64,000 bases of DNA from JBBQXH01 sp963710975 (GCA_963710975.1 CAVQCG010000005.1:372001-436000); one strand, 5' to 3'; numbered from the stretch's first letter, positions 54,297 to 63,754 are shown. Numbers and translations: made by a program. The notes: a model not told the origin generated them from the letters alone.

Positions 54297-56185
54297 GCGT
54301 CGTGACGGATAGCCGTGAGTCGGACGAGGGAGCAGGCCACCACCCTGCCCGGGTGACTCTGCGCTTCGAGCCATCGGGTACTTCGGTTCGTGTGCCCCCG
54401 GGCGTGACCGTGTTCGACGCGGCGTCCTGGAACGGCATCGCCATCGACTCGACCTGCGGTGGCCACGGCACCTGCAAGAAATGCCGTGTCCGCATCTGCG
54501 ACGGCTCTGTCCCGGTTTCACCGCTCGACACCCGGGCGTTCGACGAGGGTGAGCTGGAGGACGGCTGGCGGCTCGCCTGCCGCGCCGAGACCGGCGATGC
54601 GCTCGTCATCGAAGTTCCGCCGCTCGTGACGCGCCCGAAGGCCGCGACCGCGGGCGTCGGGCGACAGGTGATCCTCCGTCCGGCCCTCCAGAAGCGCTAT
54701 CTCGAGCTGTCGGAACCCCGACTCGACGATCAGCGCACCGACTTCGAGCGTGTCAGGGATGCTCTCGACGATCTCGAGCTCCGCGCCGAGATCGGCGTGC
54801 TGCGCCGCCTGCCGAGCGTCTTGCGCTCATCCGGCTGGCGGGTGACCGCCGTCATCGTCGACGACCTCCTGATCGACGTCGAGGCCGGCGACACGACAGA
54901 CCAGCTGCCGGCAATTGCCTTCGACCTCGGCACGACGACAGTCGTGGCGACGCTGCTCGATCTCGGTACCGGAACACCCCTGGCGGTCAGGTCGATGCTC
55001 AACCGCCAGCAGCCGTTCGGCGCCGACGTCATCTCGCGTATCTCGGCGACGATGCTCGACCCGACCGCTCTCGAGCGCCTGACACACCTCGCACGCGACA
55101 CGATGCAAGAACTTGTCGAGGAGGTCTGCGCTCAGGCGGAGATCGACCCCTCGGACGTGTACGAGATCGCGCTCGCCGGAAACGCGACGATGACCGAGAT
55201 CGCGCTCGGGGTCGACCCCGAGCCGGTCGGCGTGGCGCCGTTCATCATGGCGGCGCGATCGTTCCCCGACATGCCGGCGTCGGAGCTCGGCCTGAGCTTG
55301 CACCCGCAGGCCCGTGCGACGATCTTCCCCGCTCTCGGCGGGTACGTCGGCGGCGACATCGTCGCGGGTCTTCTCGCGACGGGAATGACGCGCGATTCGC
55401 GACTCCGCCTCTTCATCGACGTCGGCACGAACTGCGAGATCGCACTGGGCTCGGCAGACGGCATCGTCTGCACGGCAGCGCCGGCGGGGCCGGCGTTCGA
55501 GGCGGCTCAGATCCGCTGTGGCATGCGCGCCGCCGACGGTGCGATCGAAGTCGTGCGAATCAAGGATGACGCGATCGAGCTCGACGTCATCGGCGGCGTC
55601 GAGCCGCTCGGCCTCTGCGGGTCGGGACTCGTGGATGCAGCATCCGAGCTCGTGCGGGCGGGGCTACTCGATTCGTCCGGACGCTTCGTCCCGGACGAGG
55701 TCGCCGCCGAGATCGCACCCGCCCTTTCGCGCCGGCTCGTGGCCCGCGCCGACGGCGAGCGAATCTTCGTCCTCCACTGGCAGGGCGCGGAGGGTGACGC
55801 GGACGACTCGGTGTACTTCTCGCAGCGTGATGTCCGCGAGCTGCAGTTCGCGAAGGCGGCGATCGCGACCGGCTGGAAGCTCCTCGTCGAGGAGCTCGGG
55901 ATCGACGAGTCCGAGATCCAGCAGGTGCTGCTCGCAGGATCGTTCGGCTCGTACCTCTCCCCCGCCAGCGCCGTCCGCATCGGGCTCGTCCCGAAGCTCC
56001 CGCTGACCCGGATCGTCTCGGCCGGCAACGTGGCTGGCGAGGGAGCGAAGATGGCCCTGCTCTCGATGCAGGAACGCCACGCGGCCGCGGCGATGATCGA
56101 CGAGGTCGAGTACATCGAGCTGTCGGACCGGGCGGACTTCAACGACCGTTTCATCGAGCAGCTCGCGTTCCCGGGGGAACGATGA
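54293..56185 (+). CDS. Reductive activator of corrinoid proteins (RACE; 2Fe-2S + ASKHA/DUF4445 domain)
   Basis: 630 residues from GTG 54293. The N-terminal 2Fe-2S ferredoxin domain has STCGGHGTCKKCRV plus a later Cys in WRLACRAET. The middle linker leads to an actin-like ATPase: FDLGTTTVVATLLDL phosphate loop, FIDVGTNCEIALG, GLCGSGLVDAASEL and LLAGSFGSYLSP. RACE proteins use ATP to re-reduce cobalamin that has slipped to Co(II). Its presence shows the corrinoid protein really cycles through Co(I). Confidence 0.92.
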   Translation: MSVVTDSRESDEGAGHHPARVTLRFEPSGTSVRVPPGVTVFDAASWNGIAIDSTCGGHGTCKKCRVRICDGSVPVSPLDTRAFDEGELEDGWRLACRAETGDALVIEVPPLVTRPKAATAGVGRQVILRPALQKRYLELSEPRLDDQRTDFERVRDALDDLELRAEIGVLRRLPSVLRSSGWRVTAVIVDDLLIDVEAGDTTDQLPAIAFDLGTTTVVATLLDLGTGTPLAVRSMLNRQQPFGADVISRISATMLDPTALERLTHLARDTMQELVEEVCAQAEIDPSDVYEIALAGNATMTEIALGVDPEPVGVAPFIMAARSFPDMPASELGLSLHPQARATIFPALGGYVGGDIVAGLLATGMTRDSRLRLFIDVGTNCEIALGSADGIVCTAAPAGPAFEAAQIRCGMRAADGAIEVVRIKDDAIELDVIGGVEPLGLCGSGLVDAASELVRAGLLDSSGRFVPDEVAAEIAPALSRRLVARADGERIFVLHWQGAEGDADDSVYFSQRDVRELQFAKAAIATGWKLLVEELGIDESEIQQVLLAGSFGSYLSPASAVRIGLVPKLPLTRIVSAGNVAGEGAKMALLSMQERHAAAAMIDEVEYIELSDRADFNDRFIEQLAFPGER

Positions 56186-56781
56186 CGACGCTCGTCCTGG
56201 CCTGCGGCGCTCTTGCCCGTGAGGTGCTCGCGGTGGTACGGGCGAACCGCTGGGAGCACGTCGACGTCCAGTGCCTTCCCGCGAAGCTCCACCTCACGCC
56301 GGGACTGATCCCCGATGCCGTAGACCAGAAGCTCCGGGCGGTCGGCGGCGACTACGACCATGTCTTCGTCGCCTACGGCGACTGCGGCACCGCCGGAGCG
56401 CTCGATCGTGTTCTCACCGAGCACGGTGCCGAGCGGCTCCCCGGCGCGCACTGCTACGGCTTCTTCGCCGGGAACGAGGAGTGGCAGGCGATGCACGACG
56501 AGGAGCCGGGAACCTTCTACCTCACCGACTTTCTCGTGCGACACTTCGACGCGCTCGTGATCCGGGCGCTGGGGCTCGATCGGTATCCGGAGCTCGTGAG
56601 CGATGTCTTCGCCAACTACCGCCGCCTCGTCTACCTCGCGCAGACCGACTATGCCGACCTGCTGGATCGGGCGCGTACCGCAGCGGTGACCCTCAGCCTC
56701 GAGTTCGAGCTTCGCTACACGGGCTACGGTGAGCTCGAGTCGTCGCTCGAGCGTTTCGTGGAGGAGCGGCAGGCTGCCTGA
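56182..56781 (+). CDS. DUF1638 domain protein
   Basis: 199 residues; VLACGALAREV, GLIPDAVDQKLRA, YGDCGTAGALDRVL and PGAHCYGFFAG are DUF1638 hallmarks. Four Cys and several His suggest metal binding. The family recurs beside corrinoid methyltransferase genes. Its biochemical role is not known; folding, metal insertion or methyl acceptor roles are possible. It overlaps the RACE gene by ATGA. Confidence 0.82.
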   Translation: MTTLVLACGALAREVLAVVRANRWEHVDVQCLPAKLHLTPGLIPDAVDQKLRAVGGDYDHVFVAYGDCGTAGALDRVLTEHGAERLPGAHCYGFFAGNEEWQAMHDEEPGTFYLTDFLVRHFDALVIRALGLDRYPELVSDVFANYRRLVYLAQTDYADLLDRARTAAVTLSLEFELRYTGYGELESSLERFVEERQAA

Positions 56782-57079
56782 GCTGACCGTCATCCTCTGG
56801 CGCGATATCCCCGCGCAGGTCACGGCAACCGACGGCGGGACGACAGCGCGCGCCCAGCTCTCCGACCGGTTCCAGAACGCGATCGACGCAGCGGCGATGA
56901 AGGCCGGACTGACCGAGATGGGCGGCTACCTCGAGGAGTGGCGACGGGAGAGCCGCGCCTGCGGTGAAGATCTCGCCGCCGAGGTCGAGGCCGAAGTCGC
57001 GCGCCTGGAGGCCGCCTATCCGCGTGACATCCTCCTTCGCGTTACGCGCGCGGGCGGACTCGCCGAAACCGCCGGCTGA
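56729..57079 (+). CDS. Virulence_fact (PF13769-like) small protein of corrinoid clusters
   Basis: The conserved part begins ELTVILWRDIPAQVTA and continues FQNAIDAAAMKAGLTEMGGYLEEWRRE. GTG 56729 is the only standard start ahead of it but overlaps DUF1638 by 53 bp; a CTG at 56777 would suit the family start better. Despite its name the family is found in corrinoid and one-carbon gene clusters. Function is unknown. It ends the operon. Confidence 0.72.
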   Translation: MSSSRRSSVSWRSGRLPELTVILWRDIPAQVTATDGGTTARAQLSDRFQNAIDAAAMKAGLTEMGGYLEEWRRESRACGEDLAAEVEAEVARLEAAYPRDILLRVTRAGGLAETAG

Positions 57080-57102
57080 CGTCGACGGTTCTGCGTGGTC
57101 GG

Positions 57103-57519
57103 TCAGTCCGGCAGGAGCTGGAGCCGATCGCAGTGGGCGGGCTGGACGACGCTGAAGTCGCGTCGGTCGAGCGTGGCGACCTTCGTCTCTCCGAGACGCT
57201 CACACAGGGAGATGACGGAGGCATCGACGAGACCGAGATCGAGCTCGGCATACCGCCGTTCGATCTCGACGGCGCGGAGGAGATCCTGGGCGGTGATCGG
57301 CTCGAGCCGGTATCCGCCCCTGGCAATATCGTCGACGAACGCCCTCCACACCTCGTGACCGAGGAGCTTCAGCGTCCAGTAGTCGACCTCGGCGAGCACG
57401 GCGCCGGGGATGACCAGATCCTCCGAGAGCCTCTCGACGAGCTCGACGCATCGCCCGTGATCGCGATCATCGGCGTCCAGCAGTGCCAGGATCGGACCCG
57501 TGTCCAGGACGAGGGCCAC
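57103..57519 (-). CDS. vapC: PIN-domain ribonuclease, VapC-like toxin
   Basis: 138 residues from GTG 57519. PIN-domain acids: Asp in LVLDTGPILALLDADD, Glu in LAEVDYW, Asp in LGLVDASVI and Asp in ATLDRRDF, all in place for magnesium-dependent RNA cleavage. It directly follows the antitoxin gene (stop and start adjacent), as in VapBC pairs. It converges on the corrinoid operon. Confidence 0.85.
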   Translation of the reverse strand: MALVLDTGPILALLDADDRDHGRCVELVERLSEDLVIPGAVLAEVDYWTLKLLGHEVWRAFVDDIARGGYRLEPITAQDLLRAVEIERRYAELDLGLVDASVISLCERLGETKVATLDRRDFSVVQPAHCDRLQLLPD

Positions 57520-57762
57520 TCAATCTCGCCCGGGACGCATGCGGGCCGGCGCATGCTCGTCCAGCCCGGCCGCCGCTGCGGTACCCACTCCGCTCCGGCC
57601 AATGCCGAAGCGTGCACGCTTGCTGCGGCGAAGGTCATCCGCCTCGCGGCCGACGACCTCGCGAAGCACCTGGGCGAGCGAGACGCCGCGGCGCCGTGCT
57701 TCCTGCTCGAGAACGGCTAGGTCGTCCGCCTCGGCCGCAAGTGTCGTTCGTCGGGTGGCCAC
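57520..57762 (-). CDS. vapB: Ribbon-helix-helix antitoxin (VapB-like)
   Basis: 80 residues from GTG 57762. ATRRTTLAAEADDLAVLEQE is the DNA-binding strand and first helix, RRGVSLAQVLREVVG the second. The C-terminal tail (about 40-80) would wrap the toxin. The start directly abuts a 24-bp palindrome. TAGCAT within it lies 7 bases upstream, so the message is probably leaderless and autoregulated. Confidence 0.8.
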   Translation of the reverse strand: MATRRTTLAAEADDLAVLEQEARRRGVSLAQVLREVVGREADDLRRSKRARFGIGRSGVGTAAAAGLDEHAPARMRPGRD

Positions 57763-57786
57763 GCATCTGATGCTAGCATCAGATGC
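57763..57786. promoter_or_regulatory. Perfect 24-bp palindrome, vapBC operator
   Basis: GCATCTGATGCT followed by its exact reverse complement, 12 + 12 bases with no spacer, ending at the antitoxin start codon. It also contains the -10-like TAGCAT on the minus strand. Autorepression by the toxin-antitoxin complex is expected. Confidence 0.8.
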
Positions 57787-57845
57787 CAGACCGAAAACGT
57801 CCACGGTCACGGCTTCGCGGTGAGCTTCTCGAGCCCGGCGGTAGC

Positions 57846-59282
57846 TCAGGTGCCCAGATAGACCGTCTTGAGGCGCGTGTAGAAGTCGACGGCGACGTTC
57901 CCTTGCTCGCGGAAGGTGGCGCTCGAGGAGTTCTTGACGCCGCCGAAGGGGGCGTTCAGGTCGAGGCCGACGGTCGGCCGGTTGACCTTGACGATCCCGA
58001 CCTCCGCCTCGTCCGCAAACCGCATCGCCGCTCTGAGGTCGTTCGTGACGATGCCACCGGTCAAGCCGAAGTCCGAGTCGTTCGCGAGCTCGATCGCTTC
58101 GTCGAGCGTTGCCACCTCGAGTACGCCGATCACCGGTCCGAAGATCTCCTCCCGCGCGATCCGCATCGACGGCGTCACGCCGGTAAAGATCGCCGGTGTG
58201 AGGAAGAGGTCGCTCGCCTCGCCGCCGGTGACGAGCTCGGCGCCTCCGGCGCGACCGGCTTCCAGATAGGAGAGATCGGTCTCGAGCTGGGCCGCATCGA
58301 CGACCGGGCCCATTCTCGCATCGGGCGCCTGCCCGTCAGCCGGCTGCCACGCTGCTGCCTCGGAGGCGAGCGCGTCGACGAAGCCGTCGTGCGCGGCGCT
58401 CGTCACGATCACCCGGCTCGTCGCCGTACAGGCCTGCCCGGTGAGCCCGAAGCCCCCCTGCGCAGCTATGCGCGCGGCGACGGCCGGATCGGCGTCTTCG
58501 AGCACGACGACGGCGTTCTTGCCGCCCATCTCGAGCTGCACGCGGGCGAGCCGACCGCTGCCGACCGCGTTGATGCCGAGACCGGTTGCGACAGAGCCGG
58601 TGAAGCTGATGGCGGCCACTCGTGGGTCGCGCACGATCGCATCGCCGACGGCGCCCCCGGGACCGTGCACGACGTTGAGCACTCCGGGCGGTAGACCCGC
58701 CTCGACCAGCGCCTCGGCCAGGTTCTGCATCGAGACCGGAACGAGCGACGCGGGCTTGATGACGACCGCATTGCCCGCTACGAGCGCCGGAGCAAGCTTC
58801 CAGGTCGGGATCGCGATCGGGAAGTTCCACGGCGTGATCAGGCCGACGACGCCGAGTGGCTCCTTCACGGTGTAGAGATGGGTGTTCGGAACGCTCGACG
58901 GGAGCTGCTCGCCGCCGAGCCGCCACCCCTCGCCACCGAAGAACCGCAGGATGTCGATAGAGCGCTGCACCTCGCCGGTCGCCTCCGTGAGCGTCTTCCC
59001 CTCCTCGGCGCAGAGGTCGCGCGCGACCTTCTCCTTCCGCTCCGTGAGGATCTCCGCCGTCCGGGTGAGGATCGCGCCGCGTGCCGGCGCAGGTGTTTTT
59101 CGCCACGCAGGCGCTGCGGCCCTGGCAGCCTCGATCGCAGCCTCGACCTCAGCGCTCCCGCCGGCCGGAATCTCGGCGACGACCTCGCCCGGGCGCGCGG
59201 GGTTCTCGCGGATCCGCTCGGGCGAGCCGAGCCATTCTCCGGCAATGAGATGACGAACGGCGACGGGCATGGTTGCGCTCAT
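57846..59282 (-). CDS. NAD(P)-dependent aldehyde dehydrogenase (succinate/ketoglutarate semialdehyde type)
   Basis: 478 residues. TPWNFPIAIPTWKLAPAL, GSVATG, general base in LEMGGKNAVVVLED and nucleophile Cys in GQACTATSR are intact; FGGVKNSS is the final motif. It resembles alpha-ketoglutarate semialdehyde dehydrogenases that end non-phosphorylating pentose-acid routes. It stands alone between vapBC and the LuxR regulator. It is a paralogue of the enzyme at 30703. Confidence 0.88.
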   Translation of the reverse strand: MSATMPVAVRHLIAGEWLGSPERIRENPARPGEVVAEIPAGGSAEVEAAIEAARAAAPAWRKTPAPARGAILTRTAEILTERKEKVARDLCAEEGKTLTEATGEVQRSIDILRFFGGEGWRLGGEQLPSSVPNTHLYTVKEPLGVVGLITPWNFPIAIPTWKLAPALVAGNAVVIKPASLVPVSMQNLAEALVEAGLPPGVLNVVHGPGGAVGDAIVRDPRVAAISFTGSVATGLGINAVGSGRLARVQLEMGGKNAVVVLEDADPAVAARIAAQGGFGLTGQACTATSRVIVTSAAHDGFVDALASEAAAWQPADGQAPDARMGPVVDAAQLETDLSYLEAGRAGGAELVTGGEASDLFLTPAIFTGVTPSMRIAREEIFGPVIGVLEVATLDEAIELANDSDFGLTGGIVTNDLRAAMRFADEAEVGIVKVNRPTVGLDLNAPFGGVKNSSSATFREQGNVAVDFYTRLKTVYLGT

Positions 59283-59386
59283 GAGACTCCAGACAGGTCG
59301 TGGGCGAGAGCCCTCATCGTAGTTACGCCCACTCCCATGGAAGGCCTAGATATCGCGCCCGCGGTGGAGTAAGATGCATCGCGTTA

Positions 59387-59402
59387 CGTGACATAAGTCA
59401 CG
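59387..59402. promoter_or_regulatory. CRP-like palindrome upstream of the LuxR/LAL gene
   Basis: CGTGAC-ATAA-GTCACG, a perfect inverted repeat equal to GTGA-N6-TCAC, the core of CRP/FNR-family sites. It lies 13 bases before ATG 59415, with GGAGG between. The position suggests a repressor or autoregulator site rather than classic activation. Confidence 0.55.
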
Positions 59403-59414
59403 AACGGAGGCCAC

Positions 59415-62180
59415 ATGCAGACCGAGGTCCGGCTCGTTGGGCGCGACGCCGAGCTCGAACGTTTGGCCTTCCTTCTCGCGGAAGCGCGGGACGGTCGGAG
59501 CGGCACGCTCGTCATCCGGGGAGACCCCGGGATCGGCAAGACGGCGCTGCTCGAGGCGGCCATTGCCCGGGCAGACGGAATGACCGTTCTTCGCGCTCGT
59601 GGCGTGCGGGACGAGTCGCATCTCGCGTACTCCGGGCTTCAGGAGCTCCTACGTCCGTTGACGAACAGAATCGACGAGATCCCCGCGCCGCAGGCTGCCG
59701 CGCTGAGCGGGGCACTCACTCTCTCCGAGCCCGTCCCGGGCGATCCGACGACCGCATTCGCAGGCACGCTGAGCGTCCTCGCTGCGGCTGCGGAGGATCG
59801 GCCCGTGTTGGCCACGATCGACGACACTCACTGGCTCGACAGCTCGTCACTTGCGGCTGTCCTGTTCGCGGCACGTCGCCTCGATGCCGACAGGATCGCT
59901 CTCGTCCTCGCGGTACGCGCCGACGAGAGCGAGAGACTCCCCGAGCTGGAGTTTCCGACGCTCAACCTCGAAGGGCTCGCGCCGGAGAGCGCCGGCCTGC
60001 TCCTCGAATCGGAGGGGGTTCTGATTGCGAGCCACGTCGCACAGCGCCTTCTCGACAACGCGGAGGGCAATCCCCTCGCGATCCTCGAGATACCACGGAG
60101 CCTCTCCGCGGAGCAACTGGCCGGCCGCGAGCCCCTCCCCGAACCGCTGCCGGCAGGAGCCAGCATCGAACGAATCTACGCGATACGGATTGCGGACCTC
60201 AGCCCGGAGACGCGAGCCGCTCTGCTCGTGGTGGCCGCAAGCGAGCACGACGACGAAGCGATTGCCGCGGCTCTGCTACACCTCGAGCTCGAACGATCGG
60301 CGATGGCCGATGCCGAACGTGCGGGGCTCGTCATGCTCGGGTCGGTCGTCCGATTCAGCCATCCACTCGCCCGCAGCGCCGTCTACCACGCGGCCCGGCC
60401 GGACGAGCAGCGTCGCGCCCACCTTGCGCTCGCAGCGGCAACGGACAGGCCTGATCGCCGCGCTTGGCATCTCGCGTACGCGGCAGATGGCCCCGACGAG
60501 GAGGTTGCCGGAGCACTCGAACTGGTTGGATTGGAAGCGAGGAGCAGGGGTGGCCGGCCTGCCGCTGCCGCCGCGTTCGAAAGGGCGGCTGTCCTCTCAC
60601 CGGGTACAGGTGAACGTCTGCGACGAGCCGTCGAGGCGGCGGAGGACTGGCTCCTGGTCGGAGACTTCCAGCGAGCTCGAGGCCTGCTCGACGAAGTGCT
60701 CCCGCAGGTTGAGGATCTTCTGTTTCGAGCACACGTCCAGACGCTTCGTGGACGCGTCGAGCTCATGGTGGGCGGTCCGATGGCCGCCCACGCGCTACTC
60801 GTCGAGGAGGCCAACCGGATCGAGGAGACGCACCCGAACACCGCGGCCGGCATGCTCGCCGAAGCGGCGTTCTCCTGCTACGCGACCGGGCATCCGAAGC
60901 TCGGTCTCGCCACAGCCGAGCAGGCGCTCGAGGTGGCGCAGCGCGAGCCGGGCACCTCGCTTCCACTCGTCTGGTTGACCTATTCCGAGGGGCTCTTCCT
61001 GACCGGCGACGCCCGCAAGGCCGAGACGCTCCTCGATCAGGCGCTCCCGATGATCACCATGGCTGATCTCTCCCAGGTGTACGAGCTGATGCAGGCGCCG
61101 GCGCTGTCTCTCATCTTTCTCGAGCGATTCGACGAGTCTCAGCAGCTTCTCGATCGTGTGATCTCGACGGCTCGCGAGCGAAGTGCTCCGATCATGCTTC
61201 CGCTCGCCCTCGGAGCGCTCGGCATGCTCGCAATCCGCATGGGCGATTGGACGCTCGCCAGAGCCTCGCTCGCGGAGTCCATCGAGCTGGGACAGCAGAT
61301 GCAGATGTGGAACGTGCTGCCGTTCACGATCGGGATCGCGGCGCAACTGGCCGCCGTGCAGGGACGCGAGTCCGAGTGCCAGGAACTCTGTGCCGATGCG
61401 TACCGGATCGCTGGCCCGTTCATGAGCATGGCACTCCTCCATTACGTCGAATCAGCTCTCGGCCTGTTGAGCACATCCCTTGCACGGTACGACGAAGCGG
61501 TCGACCATCTCGAGCCGATCTCTCGGAGCTGTGACGATGTCGGGCTCGACGACCCTGCGATCGTGATGTGGGCGCCGGACTTGATCGAGGCCTACGTGCG
61601 GACGGGACGCGTCACCGAAGCCCAGGGCGAGCTTGCAAAGTTCGTGCGCCGGGCCGAGCACACGCAGCGCCCCTGGGCCCTTGCAGCCGCCTCACGCTGC
61701 GAAGCGCTGCTCGCCGAAGAGGGAGACTTTCAGCAGGAGTTCGAGGCCGCCCTCACCCTGCACGACCGTTGTCGGATGCCTTTCGAACGAGCGCGCACCC
61801 AGCTCGTCTTCGGGGAACGGCTCCGGCGAAGTGGGCGGCGCTCCGAGTCGCGTGCCCCCCTCCACAGCGCCCTCCGGGCCTTCGAAGCGCTCGGGGCCGA
61901 GCCATGGGTCGAGCATGCTCGTTCGGAGCTCAGGGCGACCGGTGAGCGTCCCCGCCGGCGCGAACCCCACGTCGCGGAACAGCTCACCCCGCACGAGCTT
62001 CAGGTCGCCCTGGTCGTCGCAGGCGGCCTGACGAACCGCGAAGCAGCACTCCAGCTCTTTCTCAGCCCGAAGACGATCGACTTCCACCTGCGCAACATCT
62101 ACCGGAAGCTGGACATCCGGTCGCGTACCGAGCTTGCGAACCTCATCGCACAGAACGGCGGGGCCCGCACCACGTCGTAG
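59415..62180 (+). CDS. LuxR-family regulator with AAA ATPase domain (LAL/MalT-like)
   Basis: 921 residues. Walker A GDPGIGKTALL (35-45), Walker B VLATIDDTHWLD near 135, winged and TPR-like helical repeats from about 350 to 840, and a C-terminal LuxR HTH: LTPHELQVALVVAGGLTNREAA...LSPKTIDFHLRNIYRKL. ATP and an inducer bound by the repeats should control activation. AGGAGG-like GGAGG lies upstream. It may control the downstream secreted protein or the aldehyde dehydrogenase. Confidence 0.92.
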   Translation: MQTEVRLVGRDAELERLAFLLAEARDGRSGTLVIRGDPGIGKTALLEAAIARADGMTVLRARGVRDESHLAYSGLQELLRPLTNRIDEIPAPQAAALSGALTLSEPVPGDPTTAFAGTLSVLAAAAEDRPVLATIDDTHWLDSSSLAAVLFAARRLDADRIALVLAVRADESERLPELEFPTLNLEGLAPESAGLLLESEGVLIASHVAQRLLDNAEGNPLAILEIPRSLSAEQLAGREPLPEPLPAGASIERIYAIRIADLSPETRAALLVVAASEHDDEAIAAALLHLELERSAMADAERAGLVMLGSVVRFSHPLARSAVYHAARPDEQRRAHLALAAATDRPDRRAWHLAYAADGPDEEVAGALELVGLEARSRGGRPAAAAAFERAAVLSPGTGERLRRAVEAAEDWLLVGDFQRARGLLDEVLPQVEDLLFRAHVQTLRGRVELMVGGPMAAHALLVEEANRIEETHPNTAAGMLAEAAFSCYATGHPKLGLATAEQALEVAQREPGTSLPLVWLTYSEGLFLTGDARKAETLLDQALPMITMADLSQVYELMQAPALSLIFLERFDESQQLLDRVISTARERSAPIMLPLALGALGMLAIRMGDWTLARASLAESIELGQQMQMWNVLPFTIGIAAQLAAVQGRESECQELCADAYRIAGPFMSMALLHYVESALGLLSTSLARYDEAVDHLEPISRSCDDVGLDDPAIVMWAPDLIEAYVRTGRVTEAQGELAKFVRRAEHTQRPWALAAASRCEALLAEEGDFQQEFEAALTLHDRCRMPFERARTQLVFGERLRRSGRRSESRAPLHSALRAFEALGAEPWVEHARSELRATGERPRRREPHVAEQLTPHELQVALVVAGGLTNREAALQLFLSPKTIDFHLRNIYRKLDIRSRTELANLIAQNGGARTTS

Positions 62181-62195
62181 CTCCACGATCCGCCC

Positions 62196-62213
62196 GGAAA
62201 CCTAGGCGTTTCC
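62196..62213. promoter_or_regulatory. Inverted repeat GGAAAC-CTAGGC-GTTTCC
   Basis: Perfect 6-bp arms with a 6-base spacer, 16 bases after the LuxR stop and about 150 bases before the next start. Without a T-run it is a weak terminator; a regulator-binding site upstream of the DUF6605-like gene is equally possible. Confidence 0.4.
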
Positions 62214-62360
62214 CCGGCGCGATCGGAAGCGCCGCAGTGCTTCGCTCGGAGTCTTGGAAGCCCAGCTGCTGCATGCCCGCCGCAAGGTCGGTGCAAGACC
62301 ACGGGTCGACCCTCGCCGCACAACGGCCGCATACGAGCGGCCGCGGAGCGAGGAGTGGCG

Positions 62361-63729
62361 ATGCAGCGCTCGACGCTACGACGAATGATCGCGCTCGGAG
62401 CGATGACTGCGGCTGTCGTGCTCGGGCTGACCGTCGACGGCACATTCGACGGGCAGCGGGCCAATCCGGCTCCAGAGACTGGCGGAACGCTCTCCCAGGG
62501 GACGGGGACCGTCCTCGCAGCGACGTCCCGGGAACCCGCCTCCGCAGTGGAGGGAGGAACAGGCGGAGGAGGCAGACATCGGAGGTGGCGCAGGCATCGA
62601 GGCGGTGTACCGCGCACAGGGCTATGCACCTGGGAAGCGTGCGGTGCTCGAGGTGTGGTCGAGGACCTCACATTTGTCGATTCAGCAGTTCCAGATGGGG
62701 GCCGAAAAGATCCGGGCGCACGGGAAGGACGTCCTTCGGGGTGTACCCGTCAGTCAGGCCATCGGCGTCTCCCCCTCACGCGGCCGTCTCACGGTACGTA
62801 TCGGCGATTGGGAGAGTGGCGTATATTTCAGCCGCCTCACGTCTCGCGGGCACGTCGGATACGCCCCGTTCGTCGTCCGACCCCGCCGTCTGGGCGAGCA
62901 TCGCGTCGCCGTCGTCGTACCGACGAACACCTGGGCCGCCTACAACTTCCGCGATGTGGACGGAAACGGTGTCGGCGACACCTGGTACGCCGATTCTTCC
63001 ATCGGCGTCGTCGACCTTCAGCGGCCGTTCCTGAACCGAGGCGTTCCGCCGCACTTCGGCGGCTACGACCTGGGGTTCCTCCGCTGGTTCGCGCAAACCG
63101 GCAAGAAGGCAGACTTCTTCTCCGACTCGGACCTCGAGCGAATCGGCAGTGGGGATGAACTCGCGAAGGTGTACGACCTGATCGTCTTCCCCGGGCACGA
63201 GGAGTACGTGACGCCTCATGCCTACGACCTGATCGAGCGCTATCGTGACCTGGGCGGCAACCTCGCGTTCCTCTCGGCCAACAGCTTCTTCTACCGCGTC
63301 GAGCGCCACGGCCACACGATCCACCGAACCGGCCGCTGGCGTGACATCGGCCGGCAGGAGGGCGCGCTCACCGGGGCCCAGTACGTCGGCTGGAACCACA
63401 ACCGGTACCCGAACAAGCCCTACGTCGTCGTCGGCGCCAAGCGGGCACCGTGGCTCTTCCGCGGTACCGGGCTCGGGAACGGCTCCCGCTTCGGCAAGTA
63501 CGGCATCGAGATCGACGCGAAGTCGTGGAGCTCGCCGAAGGGCACGCGCGTCCTCGCGCGGATCCCGAACGCTTTCGGCCCAGGTCAGTCGGCCGAGATG
63601 ACGTACTACACGACTGCCCGGGGAGCCAAGATCTTCGCCGCTGGCGCGATGAACTTCGGCGGCACCGCCGAGTGGCCGGTCGTCTCGAAACTCATGGAGA
63701 ACCTGTGGGCGCACCTGGTGCAGCCGTGA
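62361..63729 (+). CDS. Secreted DUF6605 / N,N-dimethylformamidase beta-subunit-like protein, suspected single-base insertion
   Basis: About 455 residues after repair. A signal or anchor segment (RRMIALGAMTAAVVLGLTV) starts at residue 8, after GAGGAG. The frame breaks near 62554 in GGAGGGAGGAAC; removing one G leads to EADIGGGAGIEAVYRAQGY. The body has NTWAAYNFRDVDGNGVGDTW, LGFLRWFAQTGKKADFFSD, VFPGHEEYVT and GGNLAFLSANSFFYRV, as in the large-subunit C-terminal domain of N,N-dimethylformamidase, a glutamine-amidotransferase-like fold. Activity on an amide is possible but unproven. Confidence 0.78.
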
Positions 63730-63754
63730 TGCGCCTGGGTTCCAGGGCACTTTA

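Noticed and set aside
56729..57079. A real virulence role implied by the family name
   Set aside because: The name is historical; the gene is part of a one-carbon operon.
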